A stretch of DNA of 64,000 bases from Pseudoalteromonas sp. A25 (GTDB lineage Bacteria; Pseudomonadota; Gammaproteobacteria; Enterobacterales; Alteromonadaceae). Of the stretch, positions 62,109-64,000 are shown in pieces. The notes under the pieces were generated by a model. It did not search any database and was not told where the DNA came from. It saw only the letters and a list, made by a program, of their open reading frames with translations. The stretch's first letter is position 1, and each line of letters starts with the position of its first letter. The stretch covers positions 248,001 to 312,000 of the forward strand of contig NZ_AP021847.1 of assembly GCF_009176705.1 (NCBI RefSeq). The letters are read 5' to 3'. Made by a program: the position numbers and the translations under genes.

Positions 62109-63254
62109 ATGTTTAACGATGCCAGATATCATTTTATGGATAACTTGCGTGCTCAAGCTCTATTGCTTGGTATCATTTACCATGCGGCTTTAGCTTACAG
62201 CCCATTTATGCAAAACTTATGGTTTACTGCAGACCCAAAATCAAACTATGCTTTTGACTTACTCAGCCACTGGCTACATCTCTTTAGGATGCCTGCTTTC
62301 TTTATCATCGCAGGCTTTTTCGCGCACCTTCTATTAGCAGCAAAAGGAAGCAAAATATTTTTGTGGCATCGCACAAAACGTCTTGCTTTGCCATTTATTG
62401 TTTTTTTACCATTATTGAGCATTGCATTTATCTTTTCTCTCAAGTGGCAAGCCTCGATTGTCACAAATCTTCCACCCATTTTTGAACTGTTCAGCCATAT
62501 GAAAGAGCCACAGTTAAGCTCTATGCACCTTTGGTTTTTGTGGAATCTATTTGGCTTTTGCGTGCTCTTTACTTTGTTTTGGCAAAAAAAGAAGGTGCTA
62601 TTTTGTATTCTTGATATGTTTAACAACCCTCTCGTATTAATAGTTCTGCTACCTTTGCTTATTTCATGCTCACTCTATTTTCAATACGTTCCTTTTAGCG
62701 CCCCGGACAAACTTACTATTGAGCTGTGGTCATATGGATTTTATGGTGTTTTCTTTTTTTTCGGAGCAAGCTTATATCAAAATCTAACCTTACTTGAAAA
62801 GCTAAAGCCATACGCTAAATACTTATTTTTAATAGGCATTGTGAGCTACAGCATATACTTACAACGATTACCTGAACCGTTCAGTATTGAGCAAGTTATT
62901 CTCTTTGCACAACTAGGTGAAGCAAACATATCCGGTGCTAATCACCTGCTCACTGTGGTTATACAGAGTATCTCAATCGTTAGCTGGTCATTATTGGCGG
63001 TGGTGTTGGCATATCAATTTATGTCTCACACGAATGCAATACTCCGCTATGTCAGCGATGCCTCATACTGGGTTTATCTTATTCATTTTCCGGTATTAGT
63101 TGTTGTACAAATACCATTGATAGATTTATCTCTGTCAATTTTTGTTAAATATATACTGAGTGTATTAGGCACTTTATTTGTCTGTTTTGCCAGTTACCAT
63201 CTCATAGTTAGACGCAGCTTTATTGGTGTATTTTTAAACGGGAAAAGATACTAG
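62109..63254 (+). CDS. Acyltransferase-3 family membrane protein (OpgC/MdoC-like)
   Basis: A 381-residue, ten-TM protein close in length to E. coli OpgC (385). The opening YHFMDNLRAQALLLGIIYHAALAYS, HLFRMPAFFIIAGFFAHLL and HLWFLWNLFGFCVLF segments match OpgC, including the invariant His after LLGI. OpgC adds succinyl groups to osmoregulated periplasmic glucans; the acceptor here cannot be told, and no opgGH genes are adjacent. Monocistronic. Confidence 0.87.
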   Translation: MFNDARYHFMDNLRAQALLLGIIYHAALAYSPFMQNLWFTADPKSNYAFDLLSHWLHLFRMPAFFIIAGFFAHLLLAAKGSKIFLWHRTKRLALPFIVFLPLLSIAFIFSLKWQASIVTNLPPIFELFSHMKEPQLSSMHLWFLWNLFGFCVLFTLFWQKKKVLFCILDMFNNPLVLIVLLPLLISCSLYFQYVPFSAPDKLTIELWSYGFYGVFFFFGASLYQNLTLLEKLKPYAKYLFLIGIVSYSIYLQRLPEPFSIEQVILFAQLGEANISGANHLLTVVIQSISIVSWSLLAVVLAYQFMSHTNAILRYVSDASYWVYLIHFPVLVVVQIPLIDLSLSIFVKYILSVLGTLFVCFASYHLIVRRSFIGVFLNGKRY

Positions 63255-63268
63255 ATCATTGTCATGCA

Positions 63269-63292
63269 TAGGCGAGGACTTCTGCTCGCCTA
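63269..63292. terminator. Hairpin between convergent acyltransferase and XRE genes
   Basis: TAGGCGAG, eight-base loop, CTCGCCTA: a perfect eight-base-pair stem between two convergent stops. No long T-tract. Confidence 0.55.
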
Positions 63293-63309
63293 GCAGAGGC
63301 TTTAAGTAT

Positions 63310-63768
63310 TTAATCAGTATGGATATCATACCAAATTCCGTATTTATCACCTTGATAGATAAGAAAATTAAATAAGTAGCCACTTGCCAACATGATCAAT
63401 CCTCCCGCCAGAGCAGCTTCACTTACAAAGCCCAAGCAACAGAACACAAAACCACTGATATGTGCCAAAAACTGCACACGAGTCGCTGAACGTCTAGTTG
63501 GTCTGGCCTGCAAAAAATTAAACACAAACCATATTTTCAAAAACAGTGGTAAAGTCTGCCAGTTGTCTTCATTTTTATCTATCATAAATTGCTCCTGTTG
63601 TAGCTGTTTAATATCTACGTCAAGTGCACTGGCCAAACATTTTAATGATTCGATACTCGCGTTTTGACCATTTTCAATACGTTGAATAGTCCTAACATTA
63701 AGACCCGCCATATTGGCAAGTTGCTCTTGAGTTAAGTGCTTGCTCAAGCGAAGCTGTTTTAAAATCAT
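63310..63768 (-). CDS. Membrane-anchored XRE-family regulator
   Basis: A 152-residue protein. The N-terminal Cro/CI-type HTH (~1-58: LRLSKHLTQEQLANMAGLNVRTIQRIENG) is followed by two TM helices (~100-140). Such HTH-2TM proteins are common but of mostly unknown function; they may sense membrane state or sequester DNA sites. AAGGG stands about nine bases before ATG. Confidence 0.88.
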   Translation of the reverse strand: MILKQLRLSKHLTQEQLANMAGLNVRTIQRIENGQNASIESLKCLASALDVDIKQLQQEQFMIDKNEDNWQTLPLFLKIWFVFNFLQARPTRRSATRVQFLAHISGFVFCCLGFVSEAALAGGLIMLASGYLFNFLIYQGDKYGIWYDIHTD

Positions 63769-64000
63769 GCTTTATACCCTTGCACTTTATTTCTCACAGG
63801 TTGGCACATATTTTTCTAATCGCTTACGACTTCTACCCGACAGGCAAACAATGTGAAACTATAAGCTTTTATATCAAGCAATTATAAAAAACATGAGTAT
63901 TGAACGGTATTGAAAGATCATACTTTAACTAGTGGAAAAGTGATATGAAGTAGCCAGATAGAATACAGGAAGGCTTAGGAAGTAAACACATAACAAGGTT

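Noticed and set aside
1..64000. CRISPR arrays, tRNA or rRNA genes, intact transposases
   Set aside because: None seen on reading both strands; the only repeated elements are the non-coding palindromic units.

Overview
The window is chromosomal DNA of a low-GC, free-living gammaproteobacterium. Protein flavour (NudB, Dgt, RhtA, AhpCF, many secreted S9/S33/S41/M13 peptidases, large hybrid kinases, a CE2 esterase) and the small palindromic repeats between genes fit Alteromonadales, most likely Pseudoalteromonas. That assignment is inference: there is no rRNA or other taxonomic marker here. I see no tRNA, rRNA, CRISPR array, prophage or intact transposase.

Layout. 1-10.6 kb is signalling: a MASE1-like hybrid histidine kinase, a CDF metal transporter, a lone GAF protein, then a giant NIT-type hybrid kinase followed by a receiver-EAL protein. 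10.8-19.1 kb holds an AraC/GyrI regulator, a DcuC/YfcC-type carrier, a three-gene envelope operon (two paralogous WD40-like lipoproteins plus a NERD protein with altered catalytic residues) and a LysR regulator divergent from a small exported protein. 19.2-25.7 kb has an exported HExxH peptidase, a PLP decarboxylase divergent from a MocR-type regulator that is followed by a MATE pump, and a secreted lipin-like HAD phosphatase. 25.7-29.5 kb has two different MITE-like palindromic elements, a secreted protein with one CxxCH haem motif, and dgt.

29.6-34.0 kb is an AT-rich accessory island. It carries a two-gene system that I read as Hachiman (HamA DUF1837 nuclease plus HamB SF2 helicase), a frameshifted small gene directly upstream of it, and an orphan strong terminator. 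34-39 kb returns to housekeeping genes: nudB, an M13 peptidase, and an SPFH/NfeD pair.

At 39.06 kb lies a 52-codon gene for a double-glycine-leader peptide with a Cys-x-x-Cys C-terminus. It is coupled to a five-helix membrane protein and closed by a terminator. It looks like an orphan bacteriocin/RiPP precursor with a partner, and is my best candidate for something undescribed.

40-64 kb holds a chemoreceptor, a CE2 esterase, an S33 peptidase divergent from a membrane-anchored LytTR regulator, ahpCF, a DUF3429 protein, a diguanylate cyclase, a BMT5-like methyltransferase with a C2H2 finger, rhtA, S41 and S9 peptidases, a glycosyltransferase, a ThrE-like exporter, a NarL/DesK-type two-component pair, an OpgC-like acyltransferase and a membrane XRE protein.

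A 166-bp MITE-like element occurs three times (11.8, 26.1 and 46.5 kb) at identical length.
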